Origin: Pseudochrobactrum saccharolyticum
GTDB lineage: Bacteria > Pseudomonadota > Alphaproteobacteria > Rhizobiales > Rhizobiaceae
Assembly: GCF_008801715.1 (NCBI RefSeq)
Contig: NZ_VZPG01000006.1
Location: forward strand, 124,001 to 188,000
Length of the DNA stretch: 64,000 bases
Direction: 5' to 3'
Position numbers and translations under genes: made by a program. Positions 27,013-36,724 of this stretch are shown piece after piece (within the stretch, counting starts at the first letter, position 1; each line of letters starts with the position of its first letter). The notes beneath the pieces are model-generated. The model was not told the origin of the DNA. It made no database searches and was given only the letters and a program-made list of their open reading frames with translations.

Positions 27013-29013
27013 ATGAAATTTCGTCATACAGCAGCAAATTCGCAAGACAATAGCCAGAGTCTCTCCGGCTTCCGCGCATCTGTGCGTGATTATACGCTGG
27101 CTATTCCCCTGCTCGCGATCCTGCTGATTGTGACCCTGATCGTTGCGCTGATTTGGATGACCTCGCGTGATAACCAGTCAGAAACGGAGAAAAAACTCAC
27201 AACTGACGCGCTTTGGGTTGAGCAATATCTGCGTTTTCAGCTGCAAACCTTTGAGACAGAATTACGCGATCTCGGGGCAGATATCGAACGCGATCCGCAG
27301 CAGAAAGACACGATCAGAACCAAGGCTCAGCATCTGGTTTCCATCCATTCGGAATTCATCGATATCAGCTGGTTCACGCCGGACGGCCAATTGCTGGAAA
27401 GCGCACCACCCGGTCTCAATGTTATCGCCGACTATAAGCCGGCACTGGCCGAGCATAGCCGCCTGTTCGGCAAGCCGGTTTATTCCTCACCCCGCCATAC
27501 GAGCGAAGGCTGGGTGGTCGATATGGTGGCACCGGTTTACAATAATAACCGTTCCGCAGGCACAATCTGGGTCATCATCTCACTGGACAGGCTGCTCTCG
27601 CGCAATGTGCCCTGGTGGGTTGCAGGAAAATATCAGGTCTCGCTCACAGATTCCGGCGGCGATCCCCTGATCTCAAAATCCAGCATCATGCCGACCAACG
27701 ATCAGGCGCGTCACACGATTTCTTTTGATCCACCGCTGACCGGCACCTATATCACTGTCACGCCCTATCAGAGCCGTGCCGCCATCGGCCCGATTGTCAT
27801 TTCCGCCGCCATTATCGGCCTGACCATTCTGGTGATTATCAATCTCTGGATGGCCTATCGCCAGAACCGGCGCAGAGCCGCAGCTGAGCACGCTTTGCGC
27901 ACCGAATATGCATTCCGGCAGGCGATGGAAAACTCCCTGACCATCGGCATGCGTGCCCGTGACCGCGACGGACGCATTATCTATGTGAATCCGGAATTCT
28001 GCCGCATGGTCGGCTATGAGGAGAAACAGCTGATCGGCATGATGCCGCCGCATCCCTATTGGGCACCGGAAATCATGTCGGAAGGCATCCAGCGGCAGAA
28101 TGATATGCGCAGTACCGGTATTGCCCCGCGTGAATTTGAAACACGTTTCATCCGGCCTGATGGCAAGCTGATTGATATTCAGGTCTATGAAGCCCCGCTG
28201 ATTGATGCGGATGGCACCCATATCGGCTGGATGGGTTCGCTTGTTGATGTGACCGAGAAAAAGAAACTGGAAGAGGCCCGCCAGACGGAGGCTGAAAAAC
28301 TTCAGCATAATGCCCGTCTGATTACGATGGGTGAAATGGCCTCCACACTGGCGCATGAGTTGAACCAGCCTCTGGCCGCCATTACCAGCTATGCGACCGG
28401 CAGTCTCAATCTGCTGCAATCAGGCACGGTGCAGCCCGTTGATCTGACCGGAGCCTTGCAAAAACTCTCCGATCAGGCACAGCGCGCCGGTACAATTGTC
28501 CACCGTGTGCATGATTTTGTACGCAAGCGCTCCGTAACGCCGGAACAGCACGACCTGCGCAAAATTTTGCAGGATGCTGCCAGTTTTGTCAGCAGCGATA
28601 TTATCAAGGGCGGCGGTCATATCGACATGCGCCTGCCCGATATGCCGGTAGCCGTGCGGGCTGATGCGGTGCTGATCCAGCAGGTCCTGCTGAACCTGAT
28701 CCGCAATGCCCGCGAGGCAGCCATAGGCCTGCCGCGTAACCGGCAGAAATTACATATCAGCCTTGAGAGTGATGAGCATGAAGCCGTTATCACCATCACC
28801 GATCACGGGCACGGTATTCCGGAAGGCATGGAGAATGAGATTTTCACGCCCTTCATCTCATCAAAATCGGAGGGCATGGGCATGGGGCTGCCGATCTGCC
28901 GTTCCATTCTGGAATCGCACAAAGGCCGCTTATGGCTGCTGGCAACACCTGACACGCAAGGTGCCAGCTTCTGTCTTTCTTTACCGCTAAGCACGCAGGA
29001 AATCGCGCAATGA
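27013..29013 (+). CDS. dctS: Sensor histidine kinase DctS-like
   Basis: A 666-residue membrane kinase for dicarboxylate sensing. Helix 1 at about 30-50, a periplasmic sensor domain (about 51-255), helix 2 (257-281), a PAS domain (about 300-415, with YVNPEFCRMVGYE), then the kinase core: H-box MASTLAHELNQPLAA with phosphorylated His448, N-box LIRNAREAA and G-box DHGHGIPEG...MGMGLPICRS. The domain layout matches DctS of Rhodobacter capsulatus rather than DctB of rhizobia because of the PAS domain. It overlaps dctR by four bases. It presumably responds to external C4-dicarboxylates. Confidence 0.88.
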   Translation: MKFRHTAANSQDNSQSLSGFRASVRDYTLAIPLLAILLIVTLIVALIWMTSRDNQSETEKKLTTDALWVEQYLRFQLQTFETELRDLGADIERDPQQKDTIRTKAQHLVSIHSEFIDISWFTPDGQLLESAPPGLNVIADYKPALAEHSRLFGKPVYSSPRHTSEGWVVDMVAPVYNNNRSAGTIWVIISLDRLLSRNVPWWVAGKYQVSLTDSGGDPLISKSSIMPTNDQARHTISFDPPLTGTYITVTPYQSRAAIGPIVISAAIIGLTILVIINLWMAYRQNRRRAAAEHALRTEYAFRQAMENSLTIGMRARDRDGRIIYVNPEFCRMVGYEEKQLIGMMPPHPYWAPEIMSEGIQRQNDMRSTGIAPREFETRFIRPDGKLIDIQVYEAPLIDADGTHIGWMGSLVDVTEKKKLEEARQTEAEKLQHNARLITMGEMASTLAHELNQPLAAITSYATGSLNLLQSGTVQPVDLTGALQKLSDQAQRAGTIVHRVHDFVRKRSVTPEQHDLRKILQDAASFVSSDIIKGGGHIDMRLPDMPVAVRADAVLIQQVLLNLIRNAREAAIGLPRNRQKLHISLESDEHEAVITITDHGHGIPEGMENEIFTPFISSKSEGMGMGLPICRSILESHKGRLWLLATPDTQGASFCLSLPLSTQEIAQ

Positions 29014-29609
29014 CCGTCCATATTGTTGATGATGATGAAGCCATTCGCGACAGCCTGTCATGGCTGTTTCGCTCCCGTGGTGTGGGCGTTGTCACATGGC
29101 CGTCCGGTGAGGATTTTCTGCAAAACTGGTCGCCTGATCTTCAGGGCTGTATTCTGCTGGATATGCGGATGGACGGCATGTCCGGTCTTGAGGTTTTCGA
29201 CAAGCTCATCAAGCTTCATGCCCGTCAGCCGGTGATTTTTCTGACCGGACATGGTGATATTCCGCTGGCCGTGGAATGTCTGAAACAGGGGGCTGCGGAT
29301 TTTCTCGAAAAGCCCTTCAACGACAATAATCTGGTCGACAGGGTTCTGGCTGCCCTGCACAAAGCAAAAGAGCGTGCTGCCTCAGACCGTCAGCGCGATG
29401 AATTACGGCGCAAACGCACCCAGCTTTCCCCGCGCGAGAATGAAGTCTTGTCGATGATATTGGAGGGTCTGCTCAATAAGCAGATTGCCGACAGGCTGGA
29501 GATCACCATCCGCACAGTTGAAGTGCATCGCGCCCATATTATGGAGAAAATGGGTGCGCGCAATGCCGTAGAACTGGCGCGCCTGATCAGTTTCAGCGAA
29601 CAGGATTAA
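29010..29609 (+). CDS. dctR: FixJ/LuxR-type response regulator DctR
   Basis: A 199-residue transcription activator. The receiver domain (1-120) has the acidic pocket VDDDE, phosphorylated Asp51 in LLDMRMDGMSG, the switch Thr in FLTGHGDIP and Lys in EKPF. The C-terminal LuxR-type HTH (about 135-195) reads LSPRENEVLSMILEGLLNKQI and RTVEVHRAHIMEKMG. There is no sigma-54 activation domain. It is co-translated with dctS and is expected to turn on dctPQM by binding the tandem sites at 26906-26950. Confidence 0.9.
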   Translation: MTVHIVDDDEAIRDSLSWLFRSRGVGVVTWPSGEDFLQNWSPDLQGCILLDMRMDGMSGLEVFDKLIKLHARQPVIFLTGHGDIPLAVECLKQGAADFLEKPFNDNNLVDRVLAALHKAKERAASDRQRDELRRKRTQLSPRENEVLSMILEGLLNKQIADRLEITIRTVEVHRAHIMEKMGARNAVELARLISFSEQD

Positions 29610-29636
29610 CCGGCAGAGCATGTAAACTCTGCCGGT
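29609..29636. terminator. Hairpin between dctR and pyc
   Basis: 10-bp stem ACCGGCAGAG/CTCTGCCGGT with an eight-base loop between convergent genes; the T runs are weak on both strands. Confidence 0.62.
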
Positions 29637-29643
29637 CTGAATT

Positions 29644-32600
29644 TTATGCGTAAATAATCAGCAGATCCTTGGCATCAATCTGATCACCGGCGCGTACCAG
29701 CACTTCTGCCAGCACACCGTCCCGCTCGGCATGAAGGGCGGTTTCCATCTTCATCGCCTCAATCGACAGCAAGACATCTCCGGCTTTCACACTCTGCCCG
29801 CTGGCCACTGCAACGGTTGAAACAATGCCGGGCATCGGCGCGCCAATATGGGTCTCATTGTTCAGCTCGGCTTTACGGCGGGCGCCTTTGGCGGCACCGC
29901 GTGTGCGATCCGGCACTTTGATACGGCGCGGCTGACCATTCAGTTCAAAGAACACCGTGACCATGCCCTGATCGTCAACATCGCCCACCGCCTGATTGCG
30001 GATAACCAGTGTCTTGCCGCGCTCAATCTCAACAAAGACTTCCTGCTCCTGTGCCAGCCCGTAGAAATAGACCGGCGTCGGCAGCACACTTGTCGGCCCG
30101 TAAAGGGTCTGTGCGCCAGCAAAATCGGTGAAGACTTTCGGATACATCAGATAGGACGCAAATTCCTGATCGCTGATTTTGCGCTCCAGCTTGGTTTCAA
30201 TCTCTTTGCGCTCTGCTTCCAGATCAGCCGGTTGCAGCAACGCCCCCGGTCGTTCTGTAAACGGCTTCTCACCCTTCAGCACTTTGGCCTGCAAATCCTT
30301 CGGCCAGCCTGCGGGCGGCTGTCCGAGATCACCGCGCATCATCGACACCACGGAATCCGGGAAGGCAATATCCTTGGCAGGATTGGTCACATCAGTCGTT
30401 GTCAGATCCTGACTGACCATCATCAGCGCCATATCGCCGACCACTTTGGAAGACGGCGTGACTTTAACAATATCGCCGAACATCAGGTTCACATCAGCAT
30501 AAGCCTGCGCCACCTCATGCCAGCGGCTCTCCAGCCCCAATGAGCGTGCCTGTTCCTTCAGATTGGTGAATTGTCCGCCCGGCATTTCATGCAGGTAAAC
30601 TTCCGAGGCAGGGCCTTTCAGGTCACTCTCAAAAGCTGCATATTGATTGCGTGCCGCCTCCCAATAGAAGGAAATCCGGCGGATCGAAGCCGGATCAAGC
30701 TGCGGATCGCGCTCACTGCCTGCGAGTGCTTCAACAATCGAGCCGAGGCATGGCTGTGAGGTATTGCCAGACAAGGCATCCATCGCCGCATCAACAACAT
30801 CCACACCGCTCTCCACAGCCGCCAGTACCGTTGCTGCCGCAATGCCGGATGTATCATGGGTATGGAAATGGATCGGCAGATCGGTTTCCTGCCGCAAGGC
30901 CGTGAAGAGTTTGCGTGCCGATTGCGGCTTCAGCAGCCCTGCCATGTCTTTAATGGCGATGATATGCGCTCCGGCCTTTTCAACCTCACGCGCCAGCTTC
31001 AGATAATAATTGAGATCATATTGCGGGCGCGCTGCATTCATCAAATCGCTGGTATAACAGATCGCTGCCTCGCAGAGCTTGCCCTCTTCCAGCACGGCAT
31101 CCATCGACACGCGCATATTCTCAACCCAGTTAAGGCTGTCAAACACGCGGAACAGATCAATGCCGCCACGCGCTGCTTCACGCACAAATTGCGTCACCAC
31201 ATTATCGGGATAGCTCTTATAACCTACGCCATTGGCACCACGCAGCAGCATTTGCAGCAGCAGGTTCGGTGCGCCATCACGCACCTTGCTCAGCCGTTCC
31301 CACGGATCTTCTGTCAAAAAGCGCATGGAAACATCGAAAGTCGCACCGCCCCAGCATTCCAGAGAAAACAGGTTCGGCAGCAGGCGCGCATAGGTCTCGG
31401 CAATCTGCGCAATATCATAGGTACGCATACGTGTGGCCAGCAGCGACTGATGCCCGTCACGCATGGTCGTATCGGTCACCAGCACCCGCTTTTGCTCACG
31501 CATCCATTGCGCAAATTTCTGCGGGCCCAACTCTGCCAGTTTTTGACGGGTGCCGTGCTGAATATCCCCATCAGGCACATAAGGCACTTTCGGTGCGGCC
31601 GCATTCATGTCCGGCAAGGCACGGCCTTTGGTTTCCGGATGACCATTGACCGTAACATCAGCAATATAGGTCAGAAGCTTAGTCGCGCGATCCTGTCGTT
31701 TCACATGCTCGAACAATTCCGGCGTCGTATCAATAAATCGCGTAGTATATTCGTTACTGCGGAATTTCGGATGCGTAATAATCGCTTCGAGAAAGGTTAG
31801 ATTGGTCGACACACCGCGGATACGAAACTCCCGCAGCGCACGATGCATACGCAGGATCACCTCTTCCGGTGTCGATGCCCATGCCGTTACCTTCTCCAGC
31901 AACGGGTCATAATAGCGGGTGATGAAAGCACCGGAATAGGCGGTGCCGCCATCCAGACGAATGCCGAAACCGGTCGCTCCGCGATAAGCCGTAATCCGCC
32001 CATAATCCGGGATGAAATTCTGCTCCGGATCTTCTGTCGTGATACGGCATTGCAATGCATGGCCGCGCAGAACAATCTTGCTCTGCTCCGGCACACCGGA
32101 TTCCGGCGAGCCGATAGCTGCGCCTTCCAGAATACGGATTTGCGCTTTGACAATATCAATGCCGGTGACTTCTTCCGTCACCGTATGCTCCACCTGAATG
32201 CGCGGATTGACCTCGATGAAATAAAATTTCCCTGATGTCACATCCATCAGGAACTCGACCGTCCCCGCCCCGATATAATGGGTGGCGCGGGCGATCTTCA
32301 GCGCATAATCGGCCAGTTCCTGACGTTGCCCATCATTGAGGTAAGGCGCCGGTGCACGCTCCACCACTTTCTGGTTACGCCGCTGCACGGAACAATCACG
32401 TTCAAACAGATGCACGGCATTGCCATGGGTATCGCCGAGAATCTGCACTTCCACATGGCGTGCATGTTCAATGAGTTTTTCGAGATAGACCTCATCCTTG
32501 CCGAAAGCGGCTTTGGCCTCGCGCTTGGCTTCTGTCACCTCACGCGCCAGATCCTTGGCCTCGCGAATAGCGCGCATACCGCGCCCGCCACCGCCCCATG

Positions 32601-33102
32601 AGGCTTTGAGCATCAGCGGATAGCCGATGCTGTCAGCAATTTTGCGCACCTCATCCATATCCTCCGGCAGAGGGTCACTAGCAGGCACCACCGGCACGCC
32701 GACCTCAACCGCCAGATTGCGCGCCGCAACTTTATTGCCAAGGCGGCGCATCGTATCGCCTTTCGGGCCAATGAAAATAATGCCGTTCTCAGCGCAGGCA
32801 TCAGCAAATTCAGGGCTCTCTGACAGCAGACCATAGCCCGGATGAATGGCATCAGCACCCGAGAGTTTGGCAACGCGGATCACTTCCTCAATTGAGAGAT
32901 AGCTTTCAATCGGCCCCAAATCACGCTGCAGATGCGGGCCGCGTCCGACCTGATAGCTCTCATCCGCTTTGAAGCGATGCAATGCAAGTTTATCTTCCTC
33001 TGCCCAGATCGCCACGGTTTTCATGCCCAGCTCATTTGCAGCGCGGAATACGCGGATAGCAATTTCAGAGCGGTTTGCGACAAGAATTTTATGGATAGGC
33101 AA
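29644..33102 (-). CDS. pyc: Pyruvate carboxylase
   Basis: A 1152-residue biotin enzyme that carboxylates pyruvate to oxaloacetate, refilling the TCA cycle. Domains in order: biotin carboxylase (1-460, with ASWGGGGRGMRAI and FIEVNPRIQVEHTVTEE), carboxyltransferase (about 535-830, with TTMRDGHQSLLATRMRT and ECWGGATFDV), the central allosteric region, and a C-terminal biotinyl domain with EAMKMET, biotinyl-Lys1118. The start is a TTG at 33100-33102, supported by GGGAG seven to eight bases upstream and by homology (PIHKILVANRSEIAIRVF). It is a single gene beside the dicarboxylate transport module. Confidence 0.97.
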   Translation of the reverse strand: MPIHKILVANRSEIAIRVFRAANELGMKTVAIWAEEDKLALHRFKADESYQVGRGPHLQRDLGPIESYLSIEEVIRVAKLSGADAIHPGYGLLSESPEFADACAENGIIFIGPKGDTMRRLGNKVAARNLAVEVGVPVVPASDPLPEDMDEVRKIADSIGYPLMLKASWGGGGRGMRAIREAKDLAREVTEAKREAKAAFGKDEVYLEKLIEHARHVEVQILGDTHGNAVHLFERDCSVQRRNQKVVERAPAPYLNDGQRQELADYALKIARATHYIGAGTVEFLMDVTSGKFYFIEVNPRIQVEHTVTEEVTGIDIVKAQIRILEGAAIGSPESGVPEQSKIVLRGHALQCRITTEDPEQNFIPDYGRITAYRGATGFGIRLDGGTAYSGAFITRYYDPLLEKVTAWASTPEEVILRMHRALREFRIRGVSTNLTFLEAIITHPKFRSNEYTTRFIDTTPELFEHVKRQDRATKLLTYIADVTVNGHPETKGRALPDMNAAAPKVPYVPDGDIQHGTRQKLAELGPQKFAQWMREQKRVLVTDTTMRDGHQSLLATRMRTYDIAQIAETYARLLPNLFSLECWGGATFDVSMRFLTEDPWERLSKVRDGAPNLLLQMLLRGANGVGYKSYPDNVVTQFVREAARGGIDLFRVFDSLNWVENMRVSMDAVLEEGKLCEAAICYTSDLMNAARPQYDLNYYLKLAREVEKAGAHIIAIKDMAGLLKPQSARKLFTALRQETDLPIHFHTHDTSGIAAATVLAAVESGVDVVDAAMDALSGNTSQPCLGSIVEALAGSERDPQLDPASIRRISFYWEAARNQYAAFESDLKGPASEVYLHEMPGGQFTNLKEQARSLGLESRWHEVAQAYADVNLMFGDIVKVTPSSKVVGDMALMMVSQDLTTTDVTNPAKDIAFPDSVVSMMRGDLGQPPAGWPKDLQAKVLKGEKPFTERPGALLQPADLEAERKEIETKLERKISDQEFASYLMYPKVFTDFAGAQTLYGPTSVLPTPVYFYGLAQEQEVFVEIERGKTLVIRNQAVGDVDDQGMVTVFFELNGQPRRIKVPDRTRGAAKGARRKAELNNETHIGAPMPGIVSTVAVASGQSVKAGDVLLSIEAMKMETALHAERDGVLAEVLVRAGDQIDAKDLLIIYA

Positions 33103-33127
33103 AGCAGGTCTCCCTCACTGCAAAACT

Positions 33128-33167
33128 AGAGCGCCGTGTGCCAGACTTGGCACACAAAGGTCGCTCT
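33128..33167. repeat. Interrupted palindrome, AGAGCG...CGCTCT type
   Basis: Outer arms AGAGCG (33128-33133) and CGCTCT (33162-33167), inner arms GTGTGCC (33136-33142) and GGCACAC (33149-33155). Confidence 0.65.
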
Positions 33168-33181
33168 AACACTTTAAAATT

Positions 33182-33230
33182 AGAGCATAATTTCACCTTA
33201 AACTGATCCAAGTTTAAGGAATTATGCTCT
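33182..33230. repeat. 49-bp interrupted palindrome, AGAGCATAATT type
   Basis: Outer arms AGAGCATAATT/AATTATGCTCT and inner arms CCTTAAACT/AGTTTAAGG, all perfect, with a three-base bulge and a six-base loop. The outer arm recurs at 52449-52489 in reversed order. Confidence 0.72.
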
Positions 33231-33330
33231 ATTCTGACACATGCCGGTCGTTCCCGTGACCGGCAAAATTCCGCCTGCATACTGATCGTTTTTTTTGTGA
33301 AAGAACAGCGAAAATACGTCTTAAAACAAC

Positions 33331-33358
33331 AATGCCCGACACAAGTGCCGGGCATTGC
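33331..33358 (-). terminator. Terminator downstream of the first livJ
   Basis: CAATGCCCG/CGGGCATTG stem, followed on the minus strand by TTGTTTTAAG. Confidence 0.65.
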
Positions 33359-33421
33359 TGAGCCAATTATTCCAAAGTATTAGACCTCTTTTCAAGAAAG
33401 AGAATACTATTCTAATTCTGA

Positions 33422-33448
33422 AATAATTCCCTGATTTCAGGAATTATT
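33422..33448. terminator. Hairpin overlapping the livJ stop codon
   Basis: AATAATTCC/GGAATTATT with inner CCTG/CAGG; it includes the TAA stop of livJ (33444-33446). The T run is on the plus strand only, so on the gene strand it is more likely an RNA-end protector. Confidence 0.5.
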
Positions 33449-34562
33449 TTTTCTGGAAATAATTATATTTTCCGTCGTCGCCTTTGCGCCATTCAAACAT
33501 GACATAAGGCGAAAGATTCGGATCGCCCTTTTCATCATAGGAAATTTCGCCGAGAACCGTCTTGAACGGACCTTTTTCCTTCATGGCTGTCGCAACAGTC
33601 ATAGGATCATTGGTACCGGCAGCCTTTGCCGCCGCAGCCAGAGACTGCACTGCCGCATAGGAATAGAAAGTATAGGCTTCCGGCTCAAATCCGGCATCGC
33701 GGAATTTCTTGATCAGTTCGGCATTGGCCGGATCTTCACGCGGATCAGGGCCGAAAGTGTTCAGCACACCGGCAACCGCATCACCGGCAATCGAAGCCAG
33801 TTCGTTGGACACAATACCGTCACCGGAAATGAACTGCGCCTTCAGATCCTGATCGCCCATCTGACGGATAATCAGACCGGCTTCCGGATGCAAACCACCC
33901 CAGTAAATAACAGTAACGCCGTCACGCTTCAGCTTGGCGATCAGCGCAGAATAATCTTTTTCACCGACATTCACGCCTTCATAAACTGTCTCTTTCAGAC
34001 CCAGTTCATTCATCGCGTTCTTGGTGGCGTCCGCAAGTCCCTGACCATAAGGGGTTTTATCATGAACAATTGCGATTTTACCGTCTTTGAAATTATCGAC
34101 GATATATTTGGCGGCAGCGATACCCTGATTGTCATCGCGGCGGCAGGTACGGAATGTATTCCAGAGACCACGATCGGTATAAACCGGATTGGTTGTGCCC
34201 GGTGCAATCGCAAGAATACCGTTTTCGGCATAAACTTCCGAAGCCGGAATGCTTACGCCCGAATTAAAGTGACCGATGACAAATTGCACACCATCGGCAG
34301 CAAATTTATTGGCAACGGACATGCCCTGCTTGGGATCAGAAACATCATCGCCATAAACAAGAACGATCTTTTCGCCGTTCAGACCGCCTTCTGCATTCAC
34401 AACTTCAACAGCTGCTTCCACACCGTTTTTAATCTGTGCGCCATATGCGGCACCACCGCCCGTCAGAGGTGCACCAACACCGACCAGAATATCGGCCCAT
34501 GATGAACCGCTAAAGGCCAGCATTGCAGACAGTGCAACACCGCAGAACAGAGACTTCTTCAT
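33444..34562 (-). CDS. livJ: Branched-chain amino acid ABC transporter binding protein (copy 1)
   Basis: A 372-residue periplasmic protein of the LivJ/BraC family (type I fold). A signal peptide ends at [11 protein letters not shown]. Family blocks: [56 protein letters not shown] and [13 protein letters not shown] chose the ATG at 34562 with GGGAG eight bases upstream. It is about three-quarters identical to the next gene and has TCRRDD where the neighbour has TCGRDD. It lies outermost in the liv cluster with its own leader, so it may be expressed separately. Ligands could be Leu, Ile, Val or another amino acid. Confidence 0.9.
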   Translation of the reverse strand: MKKSLFCGVALSAMLAFSGSSWADILVGVGAPLTGGGAAYGAQIKNGVEAAVEVVNAEGGLNGEKIVLVYGDDVSDPKQGMSVANKFAADGVQFVIGHFNSGVSIPASEVYAENGILAIAPGTTNPVYTDRGLWNTFRTCRRDDNQGIAAAKYIVDNFKDGKIAIVHDKTPYGQGLADATKNAMNELGLKETVYEGVNVGEKDYSALIAKLKRDGVTVIYWGGLHPEAGLIIRQMGDQDLKAQFISGDGIVSNELASIAGDAVAGVLNTFGPDPREDPANAELIKKFRDAGFEPEAYTFYSYAAVQSLAAAAKAAGTNDPMTVATAMKEKGPFKTVLGEISYDEKGDPNLSPYVMFEWRKGDDGKYNYFQKK

Positions 34563-34760
34563 ATTTCCTACTCCCGTGAATATGCTCAAAAACTGACAAA
34601 AAGCAGGTTTTGAGGTCGCCGGAACACCGGCATTTTTCTGTCGGAATGAGACATCCGGCAGAATTTTTTTCGACAGCTCCTCTATGAAAACCGGTTTCAC
34701 ACGGAACTGTTCTGAAACAAAAAACTGTCTCCGCTGTCTGCAATACAGCTTTCAATCAAA

Positions 34761-34784
34761 CGGGGCCGGACTGAGCCGGCCCCG
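34761..34784 (-). terminator. Terminator after the second livJ
   Basis: CGGGGCCGG/CCGGCCCCG stem, six-base loop, followed on the minus strand by TTTGATT. Confidence 0.7.
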
Positions 34785-34803
34785 CTGATTTTCAAAGACA
34801 GGT

Positions 34804-35916
34804 TTACTGCTGAATGTAAGTGAACTTACCGTCAGCGCCTTTTTCCCACTTATACATGACATAGCCCGGCAGCTTCGGATCGCCTTTCTCATCGAAAGAG
34901 ATATCTCCGAGCACAGTCTTGAATGTACCGGACTTCAGTGCTTTCGCAACTGTTTCCGGATCATTGCTGCCTGCAGCTTTCGCTGCACCGGCCAGCGACT
35001 GCATCGCGGCATAGGAGTAAAGTGTATAAGCTTCAGGCTCGAAACCGGCATCGCGGAACTTCTTCACCAGATCAGCATTGGCCGGATTGTTGCGCGGATC
35101 AGGACCGAAAGTATTCAGAGTTCCTTCAACCGCATTACCGGCAATGGAAGCCAGCTCATTGGAGACGATACCGTCACCGGAAATGAACTGCGCTTTCAGA
35201 CCCTGATCGCCGAGCTGACGAATAATCAGACCAGCTTCCGCGTGCATACCGCCCCAATAAATAACGGTAATGCCTTCCTGCTTCATTTTTGCGATCAGTG
35301 CCGAGAAGTCCTTCTCGCCAATATTCACACCTTCATACAGGGTTTCTTTCATACCTGCTGCATTGAGTGCTTTCTTGGTTTCATCAGCCAGACCCTGTCC
35401 GTAAGGTGTCTTGTCGTGAACAACAGCCACTTTGGCGTCTTTGAACTTTTCAGCAATATACTGACCTGCAACAATACCCTGCTGGTCATCGCGGCCGCAG
35501 GTACGGAATGTGTTCCACATACCGCGATCAGTATAAACAGGGTTGGTCGCACCTGGTGAAATCTCCAGAATGCCGTTTTCCTGATACACTTCCGAAGCCG
35601 GAATTGTTACGCCGGAGTTAAAGTGTCCGATAACGAATTTAACACCGTCAGCGGCAAACTTGTTGGCAACCGAAATGCCCTGTTTCGGATCGGAAACGTC
35701 ATCACCAAGGGTGAAAACGATTTTCTCTCCGTTCAGGCCACCTTCAGCATTGATGACTTCTGCTGCAGCCTCGGCTCCTTTTTGAATCTGGAGACCATAA
35801 ACCGCGTTCGGTCCGGTCAGCGGTGCGCCGATACCCACCAGAACATCCGCAAAAGCCGAGCCGCTGAAAGCCACGAGAGCCGACACTGCTACGCTGTAGA
35901 ATAAAGATTTTTTCAT
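34804..35916 (-). CDS. livJ: Branched-chain amino acid ABC transporter binding protein (copy 2)
   Basis: A 370-residue paralogue of the neighbouring binding protein. The signal peptide ends at [11 protein letters not shown]. It shares [35 protein letters not shown] and [17 protein letters not shown] with copy 1. Start at 35916 with GGGAG eight bases upstream, the same leader layout as copy 1, which points to a tandem duplication including the ribosome site. It is separated from the permease genes by a gap of 295 bases and the small membrane protein. Substrate differences between the copies cannot be predicted. Confidence 0.9.
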   Translation of the reverse strand: MKKSLFYSVAVSALVAFSGSAFADVLVGIGAPLTGPNAVYGLQIQKGAEAAAEVINAEGGLNGEKIVFTLGDDVSDPKQGISVANKFAADGVKFVIGHFNSGVTIPASEVYQENGILEISPGATNPVYTDRGMWNTFRTCGRDDQQGIVAGQYIAEKFKDAKVAVVHDKTPYGQGLADETKKALNAAGMKETLYEGVNIGEKDFSALIAKMKQEGITVIYWGGMHAEAGLIIRQLGDQGLKAQFISGDGIVSNELASIAGNAVEGTLNTFGPDPRNNPANADLVKKFRDAGFEPEAYTLYSYAAMQSLAGAAKAAGSNDPETVAKALKSGTFKTVLGDISFDEKGDPKLPGYVMYKWEKGADGKFTYIQQ

Positions 35917-36211
35917 ATTAACTGCTCCCATTACAATGATTATGCCGGAAACCGTCTGCCGCAGATCAGTTTCCTTGTTTTATTAAATACGGAGATCAAA
36001 GTTTTGCGGTGCAATACCGATGATCGGCCGGTTATTTTTATTACAATCATTAAGCAGAAACCGGTTTCCCGGGCAGTTCATACCGGAGTGTTACACCGGC
36101 GTATCACAATACTCACTTCGTTCCCGCAAAGCGGAATATTGCAATTTCAAACACCCCCAAAGTCAATAATCAGCTCAGGGATGTTGTTTCTTGGTTCCCT
36201 TAAATCGCCTG

Positions 36212-36556
36212 TTATTTCGACTTATAGGAAAATGGTGAAGTCTGTTCATAGAGCCAGTTATATTGACGCACCATCTGCTTCACCTTTGTGAAACGATAGC
36301 CAAGCGTGCCAATCACCAGCAACACAACAAAATCGACCAGATAGTAATGCAGCGACAGCAATGTTCCTTCAAACATTGCAAAATGAATAAAACGAACCAT
36401 CGCTGTCAAAGGCAGGAGATAGAGCACAAACATTGCATATGGGCGCCATGTTTGTGCGCAGGCCCGCCCTGTCATCCATGCGGCCCAACCGCCGAGAATG
36501 CAGGTAATCAACAAAAACAGCCAGAATGACGGCTCTTCATAGAGAATGCCTTGCAT
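36212..36556 (-). CDS. Small membrane protein linked to liv genes (DUF6867-like)
   Basis: A 114-residue protein with three hydrophobic helices (about 10-30, 41-62 and 70-90) and a basic C-terminus. Features: LYEEPSFWLFLLITCILGG near the start, RACAQTWRPYAMF, then VRFIHFAMFEGTLLSLHYYL and RQYNWLYEQTSPF at the end. Proteins of this shape occur beside livF in many rhizobia, but no function is known. I chose the ATG at 36556, seven bases after GGGGAG; an ATG at 36577 would include that site. It may be a small accessory of the transporter. Confidence 0.8.
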   Translation of the reverse strand: MQGILYEEPSFWLFLLITCILGGWAAWMTGRACAQTWRPYAMFVLYLLPLTAMVRFIHFAMFEGTLLSLHYYLVDFVVLLVIGTLGYRFTKVKQMVRQYNWLYEQTSPFSYKSK

Positions 36557-36724
36557 CAATAATTCTCCCCAATTCACCGGATTTCTGAACGAAATTTCCG
36601 GCTGGTGCAGTTTCCGGAAGTGAGGCTGATTTTTGAGCGCCCCGGCTTGTCAGAAACTGCGTTAATTCGTCTAAAGCTGAACATTATGAAGAGTGCCGGA
36701 CAATTTGTTTGTCCGGCTTTCCCA

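Larger units (their letters stand above)
33103..33443. other. 341-base gap between pyc and livJ with palindromes
   Basis: Holds two adjacent palindromic repeats (33128-33167 and 33182-33230), two hairpins behind the first livJ, and the pyc upstream region. No coding gene is supported. Confidence 0.55.
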
